64,000 nt of DNA from Archilochus colubris. Lineage: Eukaryota; Chordata; Aves; Apodiformes; Trochilidae. Below the pieces are notes generated by a model. The model did not search any database and was not told the DNA's origin. It worked only from the letters and a program-made list of their open reading frames with translations. The position numbers and the translations under genes are program-made. Positions 1 to 14,300 of the stretch are shown here, in pieces (the stretch's first letter is position 1; the number at the start of each line of letters is the position of its first letter). Where the stretch lies: assembly GCA_023079485.1 (NCBI GenBank), contig CM041084.1:127531292-127595291 (forward strand). Reading direction: 5' to 3'.

Positions 1-411
1 TCTGAGAAACCATCAACCAGTGGTTGATGTAAGTAAGGCATTAAGCATATGTTTTTATTATTTTGTTGAGTTGGGGCCAGAGTTAACACATGTTAAAAAT
101 TTCAGTCACAAGGAAGTTACACCTGGTTCTTGTTCAAAGCAGCCTGTTTTAAACAATATGAGTCTTAGGAGTGGATTAAGTTGCTTGTGGCATATTTTTT
201 TTTCCTATTGTGTTCCATCAGTATTAAGCCATTTTATAAATGAAAAGGCTTGCATTATTTTGCTTAAATAGAATGTCATACCTAACTGTCATGGTGCCAT
301 AAAATGCCTAACTAAAATACCATAACTAGCTCTTACTCTGACTTCCTTTTTCTTAACAGCTATCTCAGTGTGGACTGATGAACTCCACAAACTTCCATTT
401 CACATAAATAA

Positions 412-1023
<612 letters not shown>

Positions 1024-1104
1024 ATATTTAGGTTTTTTCGTAATGCACTGGGGCAGAAGAATTTGGCATCCAAAACCTTGGTGGATGAAAGGTTTCTCAT
1101 TTAA
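1024..1104 (+). CDS. TMEM67: TMEM67 (meckelin), terminal coding exon with stop
   Basis: After the acceptor AG at 1022-1023, 26 codons and a TAA stop (1102-1104) encode the cytoplasmic end of meckelin. It includes ALGQKNLASKTLVDERFLI, very close to the mammalian C-terminus as I know it. The frame continues directly from the previous exon (phase 0/0). The 3' UTR begins at 1105. The first canonical AATAAA on this strand is far downstream (2747-2752), so the end of the transcript cannot be placed from sequence alone. Confidence 0.92.
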   Translation: MFRFFRNALGQKNLASKTLVDERFLI

Positions 1105-1198
1105 TTAAGAAGATTAATAACTTTGAGGAGTTAATTGTGGAAATTATGTCCCTGGTCAAAGCATCTCTGACCTGCAGATTGATGGTAGTGGGCTTTTC

Positions 1199-1228
<30 letters not shown>
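1199..1228. repeat. (TAA)n microsatellite
   Basis: Ten uninterrupted TAA units about 95 bp after the TMEM67 stop codon, so within its likely 3' UTR. On the minus strand it reads as a run of Ile codons, which is not a gene. Confidence 0.95.
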
Positions 1229-1230
<2 letters not shown>

Positions 1231-2360
1231 TATAATGGTTTTGAAAGTTATCATTTTTATATTGTGTACTATTAAGCTTTATTTTTGTGTATTTACAAAT
1301 ATTTTTTAGATTTGTGAACACTAAGCCATAGGCCTTTAAAAGGAAATGTACATGAAAATAATACAGAGGTAAACTTGATAACTGCTGTTATTAGAATGAG
1401 ATAAAATTATTTAATGGCTTTTGGTAAGATGGTCTGCTCAATTTGATACAATAATCTGAGCATTTTGGTTGGCAGGAGAAGTTGTCGAGTTTTCTGAAAA
1501 TTTCTCTTGGAGTTTATAATTGGTTTTCTTGGGTGTGGACTGCAGATGACAGAGTTTTCTTGTGTTTGAGATGCAGTATTGTTACAGTGATGCAAAAAAA
1601 TAGTCCAGTTATGATAGAGCAGAGGAGGTGGTTATAAGTACTTGGGCCTTGTTCCTGATCTTCTGATGTGAAATCTCCAGGGAAATACAGTAATTCTTCC
1701 ATGCTGTTTCTGCACAAGTGAAATAGAAACAATTGTTCTTACCTTTTTTACAAGTGTTTTCACAGATGCCTATATATATATATACACTCGTGTACCTCTG
1801 TCTCTCAAGTTTTCTGGCTTTTTTATCTTGAGCTATAACACAGAAACCATGATCATTTTACCATCACCATTTACCATCACCATCAATATTTTTGGAATTC
1901 AGACAAGTTGATAATTATTCAAGTGCCACTTTTTAAGTATTAAGAGGAATTATGAATGGCCTTCAAAACACCTTAAATTAAGGTGTTTACCTCCCATTTG
2001 TATTCCTGAAAAGTCTCCTACCTTTTTAAAATTATGTTTTTCAGCAAATGGTTCAATGGGAAAAGAGTTTGGTGGTTATGTAGCTGTTACTTGGTTTTAG
2101 ATAATTCAAGATATTTAGATAATATCTTGGTTTAGATAATTAGATAATTTTCACCAGCAAAAACACCTTAATAATATGTCAAGGTTAACATGCTTATTCC
2201 AAAACAGAGACTGAGGCCATGATTAGTTGGACCCAGCTGATTTTCAATGCAGACATGCTTGTCTGAGTAGAAGCAGCACTGTATTTCATGGTTCTTAGCC
2301 TCATAAAGAACTTGTTCTTATATTGATACTGTATCATATCATATCATCACAGTATTAAAC

Positions 2361-2420
2361 TTACAGTAACATTGGACTTGATGATCTCAGAGGTCTTTTC
2401 CAGCCTCAATAATTCTGTAA
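2361..2420 (+). mobile_element. CR1 LINE 3'-end fragment
   Basis: Contains GACTTGATGATCTCAGAGG followed by a CAATAATTCTGT-like tail, the conserved 3' end of avian CR1 elements in forward orientation. Only about 60 bp remain, consistent with the severe 5' truncation usual for CR1. Confidence 0.75.
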
Positions 2421-5400
2421 CAGGGACAAAAATCTCAGGGTCACTATTGCTTTTAATGCATTTACTTTTGGTGTTGTGAAAACCTGTGTAGCTTTCTAGT
2501 CCTGTATAACTGCTATTACTTCATAGAATGTGTCTGCCAGTAAGGCTGTAACAAGGTAGATAACTGAAGGGTTGACTTTCTGTGGGACATCCATTTATTA
2601 ACATGCATATTTGCATGTGCATTTCTATGTCATGCTTTCCTTACTTTTGCCTGTTTATGTGCACAGTTCTTAGTTTGTTGATGCACACTGTGCCTCCAAA
2701 AAAAAGGTGTTTACAAAACTTCCAACAGAGTGAAATGTCCACTATAAATAAAGTGAGGGGTTTTAGCTCAGTAGTGAATGTAGTAATTAATATGTCTGTT
2801 AGGTTCTGGATCTGTTTAAACAGCCAAAAATCATGTTTCCACTGTCTCTCATGACTGTATGACCTCATTAGTTGTGAGTACTCTGTCACTGACCTACTGA
2901 ATGCCAAACCTGTAAACCAAGCTAAGGAGAAATCCAAAAAATGGTCTGCAGTAGGATTTAGCAGTCTGAAATGCCAGTGTACAGGAAGAATACAGTCTTT
3001 CCCATGTGAGCATATTTATTCAAGGTGATTGATGTGACTAAAGGGGTGTAGAAAGTTGCTGTGATCCATAAGTGAGCAAGTAGACATAAAATGACCCTAA
3101 TGCACATCTTTTCTAGCATTATAACTGCATCATTGTCAGTGGTAACAGGCACAGGGTTTTTCTCTGTGCAAATTCTGATGATGTGTCTGTAGTCATGAAG
3201 TTATTGTAGGAAACAAAACCACACTTCAAACATACCTCCTCCAGAATGGGCTGATTTATGACTGTCTGTCAGAATAAGTAAAAAATAGAAACCAGACCTG
3301 AATAAACTAAGCATGTTGCAGAATGTCTGCAAGCAAAATGAAGGTGCCTGTTGTGCCATTTGTAGACACAGCCATGTGGTTTTAATTTACCTAGTCTGGT
3401 ACCAGCACAAATGGAGATGTTTCACCATGTTGTCTCACTCTGTACCCTGTTCTCAATTCTTCTTGCTAATCATCTACAATTTACCATGCAAAAATGGTGC
3501 TCTGAGTTTGCTTTAGATAGGCCTTTAGTTATCTGCCACCCAGAAGGCCATATGGAAGCTTAGTGACCTTGCAATTCACAAGAACTACTGCTAAAGGGCA
3601 ACTCTTGTTACAGATAAATGATAAATTAATCTAGAAATGTTCTGTCAAAGCAGTTCTGTTGTTTCCCCCCGTCTTTCTCCTAAGTGCACACACTAGTCTG
3701 TTGTGGTTTATTTTTCCAGGTCATTTATCTAAAATGTCAGTATAGGTGCTTTACATGATTTAGGGAATAATTACAGGAACCAAGAGCTCCAGCTAACCCT
3801 AACCCATATAAACTTTTCTTCATTCTTGCTGTCCCATGATCACTTGAAACAGATTGACTGTGTTTGGTTCTCCTGTTGCTTGATATTTGTTCAATAGCTC
3901 TTGTGTTTGCATTTCCAACTTCATGTTTAAAAAAAAAAAATTATTATGCAGCTACGATGCATTGTTCATCTGATGAGTGTCTTTCACATTTATAAATAAA
4001 TAATTTAAAAGTTTTCAAGGACTGGAGAAGTTTTTTTGCACTTCCTAAATCAGCTGACCCAAGCCCACAACATGCTTTTCCTTCCATGAGCATGAGAAGT
4101 TTCAGCACAGGACAGGAAGCTGCTGCTGGCTCTGCAGTCCAGAGAAGCTCCATCAGGACAAGTGTATAAAAAAAGGACTTTTTCAGCCAGTGTGGCAATG
4201 GAGGGATATGGTTTTGGATAACCACAATTGATGGAATTAGATGTTTGTTTATTATTCAGCATCTTAGGGGTTAGATACTCAAATATTTAAGAGTTATTTA
4301 TAAACAGAAAGTATAGTCATTTCAAGAATATGTTTAAAATCGTGAAGTTTCATTTACTTGTGAGGAGTTGATTGATTTTTATGTTACTACTGCAGTCACT
4401 TTAATGGTGTGGGTGGGCATGTGACAGATGAATCATGCCAGAGGTGAGAGGTGCAGCTGGCACAAGGCTCCAAATTTCCTGCCACTCATCAGATCGATGC
4501 CACCCAAGCCAAATTCCTGGGGTTTTGTGTTTGTTGTGAGTCTGAAAGGGTGTGTGAGCCATAGGTGACGTGGGAAGGGTGACACTGCAATCTGCTCCAG
4601 TGAAAATCACAGGTAAGCTGGGCTGGTGTCAGGAGGTAACTATCAAACCTCTCAAACCCAGTCTCCTTCAATGACACCTACTTCCTCCTACCCCTCTCCT
4701 CTAGTCCCGATCCCAGTATCGCCTTTTCTTCTGCACCTTTTCACCAGTTAAAGGTACTTAATCCCCTGTGGCCAAACCAGTGCCTCCAGGTGGTGGCTGC
4801 AGAACCCGCCCGGCCCCCGGAGCTGCTGCCTGCTGGGCTGGGGCTGAGGGGAATGTGGCAATGCCAGGTGTGCCTCGGGCCACCAGCACAGGTTCTCTGG
4901 TGAGAAGAATGAAATTCCAAACATAGCATTAGAAATCAGCTTAAAAGCACCAGGTCCTGACTTCCATCTATGTCAAAAAGGGAGGAGGAGTGAAACCAAG
5001 GCACCTCCCATACAGAGAGCCCTGGCTTCCTCCAGCTTTGCCTCCTTTGTTGTCTCCATGCCGTCTCCACCCCAGCACTCCTGGCTTCCTCCTGTGACTC
5101 TTGCCGTGCCACAGCAGGGCTGCCACCTGCCCCACCCCGGCTGCCAGAGGGAGCAGAGCTGTGGATGTCACCCTGCAGGCAGGACAGCCGAGCTGCTGCC
5201 AGCCAGCAAGGGCAGGAGAGCACTGGTGGTGCAGGACCTGGACCCACACCTAGGGCTGGGGATCACGGAGCCCAAAGGACACAGCTGGAAACCGCATGGA
5301 GCTGCATTTGCTTCTGTGAGACAACCCTGGCCATCTGGCTCTGGCAGTGCCAGTAAGCCATGACTGTCCAGAGCCCTGACCATCTGTATCCCTCTCTGAT

Positions 5401-6698
5401 CCAAACACCTTTACCAGGAGTTGCCACTGGAGACTTGTTACCCCCTCAGTTTTCCAAGGTGACCTCCATCACATCAGGAGTAGCTGCAAGCCTGGCAGCT
5501 GAGGAGAGGTGAGGCAGCATTTGGGGTTAATTAGGAAATGATCTATGATTGAAGCTCACCTGTGGAACAGCTGAGGCTTGGAGGCTGCAAACACCAGGAG
5601 GCAACACAGCATCAACTGACATTGATAATTTGCCTTTAAATGTTCAGGATTGTTCTTTTTTGATCTGTGAAAGCAATCTCCTCCCAGAGACAAACGCCAG
5701 ACAATCTCCTCACAACCTGAGGCATTTTTGGTATGAAAAGCAGAGGTTCCTGGGGTTTTTGTTGGGGTTTTTTGACGGTTTTTGTTTTTCATAGGTGTCT
5801 GCTATTACAGCAGTTCTCACATGTCAGTTTTACAGCTCTCTGCACCCTGGCAGAAAGGCTTAGGGAGTATGGAAAAAACCTGGAATTAAAAAACAACCTA
5901 TAACCCCATGACCTTTTTACCAAGGTTTACAACTACAGGAAAATAATCCCCTTCAAATAATGAAAAAAAAAAAAAAGTCTCCAGTATTTCCTGCAAATGC
6001 AGGACAAAGATATTTGCTTTTGGCTTTGCCTGATCCCTGAGACAAGAAGTGCTGCACTGACTTCCATCCCAGGTAGACAGCTTGGTATATCCCAGAGCCT
6101 GGCCTCATCCCCCTTCCCATCCCTGCCTCCACCACGGGCCAGCTCCTCCCTCTGCAACCCCTGAGAGGATGAATCCAGGTGCTGGCTCTGGGGCACAGCC
6201 CCAGGCTGCCACCACACCTGCCCTGGCCCTTTTTTTCACCTCTTTGCTTGCAAGTTCACTTGGGCATGCAGAGAGCCAAACCCCACAAAACATGTCAAGG
6301 AGATGCAGGAGTTATGTTCATATCTTCATGTTTAATAACAGCTGTGCTGAAAGCTCAGTATTTGTTACATTATCCTGGATGGTTGGGGCAGAGACACCTG
6401 TCTGGTGTCCATTTCCCCTAGAAGTCATTAGTTTCTTTTTGTTTCACATTTTGAGAAAAAGAGTGTACATTTTCCTTGGAAGAAAAAGATTGCATTTCCC
6501 ATTTTCAGCATTTTCCTTTTTTGTGTGTATGTGGATGTAAAGATCTGAGCATCACTGTTGAAAACACCAAAGTTGCTCATCTGTACCTGGTATGCAGGAG
6601 TTCTCTCTGCAAGCACTGGAAAATATGACCACATGGCCAGAGAGATGACAGGAGAAGCAGTCAGTGTTTTCTGTCGACTTGCCCAGGGGTGAGCTGTG

Positions 6699-6767
6699 TC
6701 ATGGGACATCGATGATCTCTGAGGTCCCTTCCAACCCAGCCAATTCTATGATTCTATGATTCTATGC
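6699..6767 (+). mobile_element. CR1 LINE 3'-end fragment with ATTCTATG tail
   Basis: GATGATCTCTGAGGTCCCTT, then AACCCAGCCA and three copies of ATTCTATG. This is the diagnostic CR1 3' end with its terminal octamer repeat, plus orientation. Only the extreme 3' end is present. Confidence 0.9.
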
Positions 6768-8854
6768 AGAACTTGCTGAGACTCCAGGTTCCCAAATGCA
6801 CAGGGACAAGGAGATATCCCTCTCCATAGGGATAGAGACAAAGCCTGGAAAATTCCTCCATGTGGACATGATTATAACTCTCACAAATAATAAAATATGT
6901 CTGTTTGGTTTGCAGAGGCAGCTGCAGCTCTCATTCCTGACAACTGCTGATTGCATGTTGTCTCTTTCCTTTGCATTTTCAGAGCCCCTAGCATTATGCT
7001 GTTAGGAAGGCAAAACTGAATTCTTAGGAAGGCTGGAGATGATGTGGTGAGTCCCAGGGATTTGTGAACATGGTGGTGGGGAAGAGCTGGATCTGAGGCC
7101 TGTGGATCAGGACTGGTCTGGCAACAGAAAGAGCTGTACCCCACAGCACTGCTGTCTTGATTGCAGCCTCAGGTGTGCACCTGTGACACACACACACACA
7201 CACCCTCTCCATAAGGCAGGTTGGTGTAACAAAGGGTTGGCTGCCGGCATTGAGGACATTTTGCTCCCTCATCCCAAATACCACGAGCAAACCACAATTT
7301 CCTGAGCCTCTTTTGCTGCTCAGTGCTCTCACTGCCCTCCAGTGCCTTATTGCTGGCAGCATGAATAAATGCAGAGTGATGCTTCCATGACACACTTCTT
7401 GGAAATATCAATATTCATTGCCTATATGCACTAGATGTCAAGCCAGATGAGACCATGATGTAATGGAGCCTCTATTGGTGATGCCACCTGGTGCTCTTGG
7501 CTCCTCCACCCCAGCCTTCCCAGTTCCAATAATACGTCATCTAGGGCAGTGCTGCAGCCTCAGCAGTCATTACCAGGGAAGAGCTGGGACTCTTAAAGAT
7601 GCTCTTAAGTATCAGATGTATTAAAATGCATCTAGATGGAGGAACAGAAAGGAGCTGATCCCCTCTGGGGAAGGGCTTTTGTTTCCTGAAGCTTTTCACT
7701 TTCTCAGCTTCCCCTTTCCCTCCAGCACTTTCTGGGTTGCAGCTGCTCTAACTGGGAGAGCTTGAAATGGGTGCAGGAGATGAAAGCAGCAGTTAGAGAA
7801 GCTTAGTCCCCTCTTCTCCCCCCCCATCACTGCCATGCCACTGGTAGTTATAAAAGCTGTACTGGAAACAACAGTGTATAATTAGTGGAGGTGGATGTTT
7901 TCACATTCTGTGCATGTGTAGCATACGCTGGAGTGCAAAATCCTAGCTGCTTGTCACACCCCCTGACTGTCTGTCAGCTCAGGGACAGCACAACAGGAGT
8001 GTGCGAGGAGAGTGAGCCAGGGCTGTGCAGGTGCTGTGTGACAGACACCCCCAGAACTCAGCTCATGGCTGGGATTGAGCCCTGGGGACTGAGCCCTGGC
8101 CCCTAATGCCATCTGTAAATTGGCACTGGGATGAATCTAAATGGGGAAGAGACTCTGTGGAATGCTGGTTACCAAGGAGCTCTGGGCAGGGTTCACTGTC
8201 CACAGGGCCAGGATGATGCTGGTGGCACCAGGTGGAGAGAGGAGCAGGTAGGGAAGCCCAGGCCTGGGAAGAGGCACCAGAGGCAGTGGGGCCCAGCCTA
8301 GCCTGGGGCCACAGGAGCAAAGCACAGCTTCATCTCAGGTCCACCATCTCTTTTGTCTGTTTTTTTGTATCTCACAGGAAATACAAGGCAGACTTTTCTC
8401 CTGTGCTCCTTTTCTCATGAGCAGCCCCTTTGCCACGATAAGAGTGATGTGAATGCTGAATGCCCAGTACCACTGCAAGCCCTGGATGTCTGCTATCTGC
8501 CTGCCTGATGTGCACTGACCCAGCACAAGAGTGAGGGACCCACAGCCAGTACAGCAAGGACACTCACCCTCTGAGGACACCTTCTCACATTGTTTTGTGT
8601 CCAGCCCTTACCCCAAGTTTTTCCTTGTGAGACAAAGACTCAGGAGGCCCACTGTGCATATGTGACTGGGACCTGCAGGTCTGGTTTCTGGAGACCAGAC
8701 CCACTGCTACTCCTGTTTGATTCCTGGTCTTCCTCCTGGCTGCATGGGGTACCTGTGTGTACCCTGCCAAGGCAGCTTGATGTGCTCTGCAGTCATCCCC
8801 AGAGTGAATGAGGGGCCTATGATGATCCACCAGCCCTCCCATTTCATAAGCAAT
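6768..8854. other. Intergenic, no gene recognised
   Basis: Unique-looking sequence with a short (CA)n run at 7185-7203. Small open frames on both strands lack recognisable domains. Confidence 0.5.
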
Positions 8855-9030
8855 CATAGAAACATGGAATGGTTTTAGCTGGAAGGACCTTCAAAGATTT
8901 TCATGTGCAACCCACCTGCACAGCCAGGGATACCTTCCACTAGACTGGGTTTCTCAAAGCCCCATCCAACCTGACCATGAAGAGTTCCAGTGATGGGGCT
9001 TCTCTGGGAAACCTGTTCAGTGTCTCACAC
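8855..9030 (-). mobile_element. CR1 LINE fragment, minus orientation
   Basis: The plus strand reads TCATAGAAACATGGAATGG, then a CR1-like block with CCCATCCAACCTGACC: the reverse complement of a CR1 3' end. The 3' terminus is at the left edge. Similarity fades near 9030. Confidence 0.8.
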
Positions 9031-9260
9031 TCGTGACTCTGACTTGTGAGCCTACACCTGGTTTTACTCCTGCAAGAGCAAAAAAACTTTTCTGAACAAA
9101 TTGCTCCTGCCAAGCTGCTCTTCTGATGGATGCCAGTTACATTAGAGAGCATCTGCTTCAACAGCAATTTAGGCTGAATTCTTCACTCAGATTGAAAGCA
9201 GCAGCAATTGCACACACACAGAGTGAAAAGCCTCCTGTGATGCAGTAAATAGCAAAAGAA

Positions 9261-9294
<34 letters not shown>

Positions 9295-10628
9295 AGGTTG
9301 AAGGGAAGATGCTGTATCCATGATCCTTCCTGATAAACAGTGAAAACATGTGGAGCTCCTGCTAAGAAACAGGGAAATTCAGCCACCTCTCCACAGGACA
9401 TTGTAACAGACCAAATTTTACCATCACTCTAATGCAGAGTTAAAAAAAACCACATATTTATTAGGAGATGTCAATTTAAGAACAGAAGCCAGTAGAGGGT
9501 ATATATCTCTAAATAGCACAACATTACCCAACCTGCTGGGTAGGTTTGTCAACACAAAGACTAAAACTCACCTCTGAGATGTCCCAGATACTTGTCTCTT
9601 CCATCCCAGGCTCATGGTTTCAGCCCAGGTCTCCCCTCAGGACTGGAGGCAGCCCCCCAGAAGATGCCTCTCTAGCCTCTGGCCAAGCCAGGCCCTTGCT
9701 CAGCCTGTCTGGCTGCTGCAGAACTTTCCAAGAAGTGTCAGACAGCCTGGGGATAGCTGTGGACAAAGCCTAATCCCTCAAGACAGCTTCCTGCTGGGAG
9801 AAGAAATATTATTTTCTCTGTCTGTGATTTCCTGGGAGCTGCCGCCTCCTCTGTTTCTCTGCCAGGTCCTGCTGGGAGGAAGCCAGAACCAGAAAGGGCA
9901 CTGGGAGTCACTGGTAGGTGCAAATAAAGCTCTCTCAGGGGCAGAGGGAAAGTAGAGATCACCTTTCTGCAGGACTCCCAACAGTGGGACCAGTATTCCC
10001 AAAGTGCACTTTCCTCCCCAAAACCACTTCTAAACACAAATCTGATTGTTCCCAGCAGAGTGGCCATGTTGGCAGCTTACAAAGTGAAGTCCTCCATTCC
10101 CTTTGTGGTTGTAACCATTAGCCCAAGAGCCATCAGGGTCCAGTTAATCTCCTGGCCCCAAGGAATTGCTGAAGAGTCTAAAGGAAGGTTGTAAGCAATC
10201 ATAAAACTGCCCCAAAGCTCACATCCCTTCCAAAGTCTGATGGTGCTGCAGCTCTCTCCCCCCTGCTGCCAAGGACTGATTTTAGCTAAAAGAAAGGGGG
10301 AACTGTTTGCTTTGGCTGGTGATGCTGGTGCCTGCAAATGCTTTTCTCAAATAAAACAACCAAGCACTTGCAGAAACCCCACTGGTGGCCTGTTTCCCCC
10401 TGCTGCCCCATAGCACAGGCTCTTGCATGGTTTGCTCCCAAAATACTTATTTTTAGGTTAATGTCAGAGTGGGGGAAGGCACACATTCTCCCAATGAACA
10501 ATGCTGATAATCTAATATAATTTTTCTCTCGGTTAACATGTGATTTTTGAAGTCTGTACTCCAGCCAAAGCTGGAACAGAAATGTTTTATGCAACCTCCC
10601 CCTTGTTTGCTCAATCAGTATTGACTTA
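9031..10628. other. Intergenic with one microsatellite, no gene recognised
   Basis: Apart from the GT repeat at 9263-9293, nothing here resembles a coding exon, RNA gene or known repeat. Short frames are open on both strands, as expected in moderately GC-rich non-coding DNA. Confidence 0.5.
9263..9293. repeat. (GT)n microsatellite
   Basis: About 15 uninterrupted GT dinucleotides. Confidence 0.95.
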
Positions 10629-11370
10629 ATCACAGAAAGTTGGGGATTAGAAGGGACCTTAAAAGATCATCAAATCCAACCCCTCTGCCAGAGCAGTCAC
10701 CTACAAGAGGCCACGTAGGAACATGTCCAGGTGGGCTTTGAATATCTCCAAAGAAAGAAGCTCCACAACCGCCCTTGGCAGCCTGTTCCAGTGCTCTGTC
10801 ACCATCACAGTAAAAAAATTTCTCCTCGTGTTTATATGGAACCTCCTATGCTCAAGCTTACCATTGCCTCTTGCCCTGTCACTGGGCATAACTGAGAAGA
10901 GGCTGGCACCATCCTCCTGGCTCTTTTCCTTTATGCATTTATAAACATTAATGAGGTCACCTCTCACTCTCCTCCAAGCTGAAGAGCCCCAGCTCCCTCA
11001 GCCTTTCCTCATAACGGAGATGTTCCACTCCCTTCATCATCTTGGTCACTCTGTGCTGGACTCTTCCAAGCAGTTCCTAGTCCTTCTGGAACTGAGGGGC
11101 CCAGAACTGGACACAATATTCCAGATGAGGCCTCACCAAGACAGATTAGAGAGGAGGGGGAACCTTTCTTGACCTACTGACCACCCCCTTCTAATGTACC
11201 CCAGGATGCCATTTGCCTTTTTGGCCACAGGGACACATTGTTGGTTCGTGGTCATCTTTCCATCCACCAGCACCCCCAGGTCCCTTTTACCTATGCTGCT
11301 CTCCAACACCTCAGTCCCCAACCTCTATTGGTTCTTGGAGCTGTTCCTACACAGATGCAAGGCTCAAGAA
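10629..11370 (-). mobile_element. CR1 LINE, 5'-truncated, with ORF2 C-terminal remnant
   Basis: About 740 bp of CR1 in minus orientation. The 3' end is at 10629 (plus strand AATCACAGAAAG...). The minus strand at 10701-10967 encodes the CR1 ORF2 tail, with the motif [11 protein letters not shown] followed by [10 protein letters not shown]. Another frame at 11133-11321 carries KRDLGVLVDGK and KKANGILGYIRRG from further upstream in the reverse transcriptase. The frame change between the two means the element is dead. The left end lacks clean ATTCTATG octamers, suggesting an older copy than the one at 49709. Confidence 0.93.
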
Positions 11371-14300
11371 CAAGAGACTTAAGAACATTGTCTTGCTGGT
11401 GATGTGTTTGAAAACTTTAAATTTCTTTCACAGCCTGAAGAGAAACGATGGCCTCTCCATGAAGCCCTTTCCTGGCAGTGTCAGGAGTTTGTGCCTGGCT
11501 GGTGGCAGCCCCACTCACTCCCCTGGCAGCCAGCTGTGAGCATTCATTCTGCTGCTCTGGCCCATCACAAGCAAAAGGGGAGGGCTCTGGAAAAGCACGA
11601 AGCAACACAGCTGGTAATTCCTCTTTTGCTTGCGCCTGAGCAGGCAATTTTAAATGAGTTACAGCTCCAGAGAAGTGATTCTGGAAAGCTCTTGCCAGGG
11701 CTGAGCCAGCACTTGGAGCCCTGCTGGGCTTGGGCTGGCTCCTGGGTGAGGGGGCTGTACAAAATGCAGCAGAGAACTGGCAGGGGTGACTTCACTGTGG
11801 GAGAGTGTAAAAAAGCAGAACAAAAGACACAGCTCTGTGAGCTATGGAGGCTGAGGGAGGAAGGGTGTTTCCTGCAGCCTGTCCATCCTCTCTCCAGCTG
11901 CTGCTCCCAGCGCAGCCTCAGCAGGTCTCCCACACCCCTGCACCACCTACCCACCTCCAAAACATCCCTTCTGGCATGGAAGCAGCACGTTGGGATCAAG
12001 TCTGTAGCTCTGCAGCAGACTCTGCTCAGCAGAAAACTCCGCCACACTGCTGCAGGAAGGAGGACCTGGAGAGACTCTGCCATGCCAGCCTGGCACCAGA
12101 GGGACAAGGAGGTCTCACACCACTCTTGGACATGTTTCTGGGAGTTGCCTGGCTGTTGCCCCAAACCCCTCTTCCCTCCTAATACCACAAGTACACTCCT
12201 TCATCCTCTCTAAGGACATTCCCTCACCCTACACCAAACATTACATTCTTACCTACAACCATACTGCAAGACACCGGGTGTCCCCCTGCCCTCTCCACAG
12301 GGACAGGGCTGGCACAAGGAACGGGTTCTGCAAGGTACAACCATCCTATGTGGCTACCCTGTGCTCAGCTCCTGACAGAATTCAGGTCAAAAAAATCCAG
12401 ATTTTTTTTTTTTCTTTAACAGAAAGGAGCTACAGGACCACGTCTGTCCCAGAGAAATTCTGCATCCAGGACCGAAACAGGTTTCCATTTTGATTTCTGG
12501 GATAGGAAGAGCTGGAATAAGGAAGGTATAAACATCTAGAAGTGCAAACTTGATGAAGTTTGCTGTTGCTTTCAAAAAATACCTGAGCTGAAAGCATATG
12601 TGTGGCAATTTAACTCACATGATACCACGGCAGTACAGAGAGTTGGGTATGGCTGCTAAGAATGGCTGTTGAAACACTCCAAGCTCCCAAAATACTTTCC
12701 AAAATGTTGTATCACCCCTTGGCCATCAAACCTCTGCTGAGCACTTGGAAACCCCTGGTCCAAGCCTGCTCCATGCAGCCTGCTCATGCACAGGGACAAG
12801 CTCTGGCCCAGAGGCTGCCTTCTCTGCAGTGACCCCAGCACTGCCAGCTTCATGTCAATGCTGAGGCTTCTTCAAAGCCAATAAAACTGCAAACTCTTCT
12901 GACTACCCTGCCCAGAGGATGATTTTGAGGCAGAACCCAAAAGAAGAGCCTTCCACTTCTGCTTGTGACACCTGTACTGAATTTCAGTCGTGTTTTTAAG
13001 TGTCCTACAAAAGCATGAACTGGGTCTTAAAAGAACTTAAAAAAAAATGCATGGAACAGGATCTGATATTAAAAGGACAGTGGTAAACATGAAAGACTAC
13101 ATCAATATATATCTGTGTGGCCATAGAACAACAGATTAAAAAGGTATATTAAACATTGCAAAATACCAGGTTATAAAATTTTCCCTTGCCAGGAAGTGAC
13201 CTGGAAAAGTCACTATTTTATTTGTTGTCATTTATGTTTACTTGCTTCATCCAGCTCCATGCTGTGTCTGTGGCATGTCTTATACTTTGATCTGTCTTAT
13301 TTTTCTGTTGCTGTATGCCATCTGTAACTCCACCCCTCACTGTCCCTGCTCTCCATGCCAAGTGAGGAGGCTAAAGGGACAATAGAGAAGAAATGGTGTT
13401 TCTGATGGAGAAAGTATGGTCCTAATTAAGCCCCATCTCCCTGCAATTATCTCAGGTAAATGATGGTTTTGTAATTTTATGCCTACAATAATCTGACTTA
13501 AAGCTGCTATATTGTATTTTGTATATGTTGCTATATTGTATTTTTATATGTTATATATAGGTATTGTTGTATGGAACAACATGCAAATCACTCGAGAGCC
13601 ATCATCATCCTATTACTGCCATCAACATCTTATGAGAGTTACCCAGAATGTATGAACTGAGGCAAAATAACTAGACACTATCAAACCCCCTGTTATTTTA
13701 GATTAATTATGACCAGAAATATGCTTCCATGAAATCATGTGCTGGGGCCATATACCCACCTGCTTACATGTGCATTCCCTGTTTATATACTCTGTCAATT
13801 CAGAGGTTAAAAATCATGTTTTCCTCACCCCCAGCATAGCAAAATGTAAACAGGTAACTTGTTTTGCTGCTCTGCTCCAAACATCATTGCTGAGCATCAG
13901 CCACAAAAGGCCCTGAGAGTTGGTGCTTAGATGGCAATTTTGCTGATAGTGCAGGAGGCATTGCAGAGCAGCCTGCTCGCTCACAGACACATTCCCTCTG
14001 CTGACAGAAGTAAAAATGGGCTTTTGGCATTGCCAGTAAACAAATGAGAAGCTGCTCTGAAGACACACAAGCCCCACAAGCCCTGTTTCAGCAAAGAAGG
14101 GGAGGGCCAGGCTCTTCAAGCAGCCTGCTCCAGGAGTTGTGAAGGAGCTTCTGCCTGTAGCCCTGCGCCTCTCCTGGCCTGGTCTGCTCCCAGGTCACCT
14201 GGCTGGGTGTGGACCAAGGCATGGGAGCTCTGAGATTGATGCTCTGGTGGACATTGATCATTGCAGCTCTGCTACATCTGCGTACATCCTACAGCTGGCA

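Larger units (their letters stand above)
1105..6690. other. TMEM67 3' UTR and intergenic DNA, no gene recognised
   Basis: The proximal part must include the TMEM67 3' UTR. AATAAA occurs at 2747-2752. Beyond that the sequence is AT-rich to about 4.4 kb, then moderately GC-rich between 4.7 and 5.5 kb without CpG enrichment. Short open frames occur on both strands, but none has recognisable protein similarity or splice-bounded structure. A TAA microsatellite and a CR1 tail are listed separately. Confidence 0.6.
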
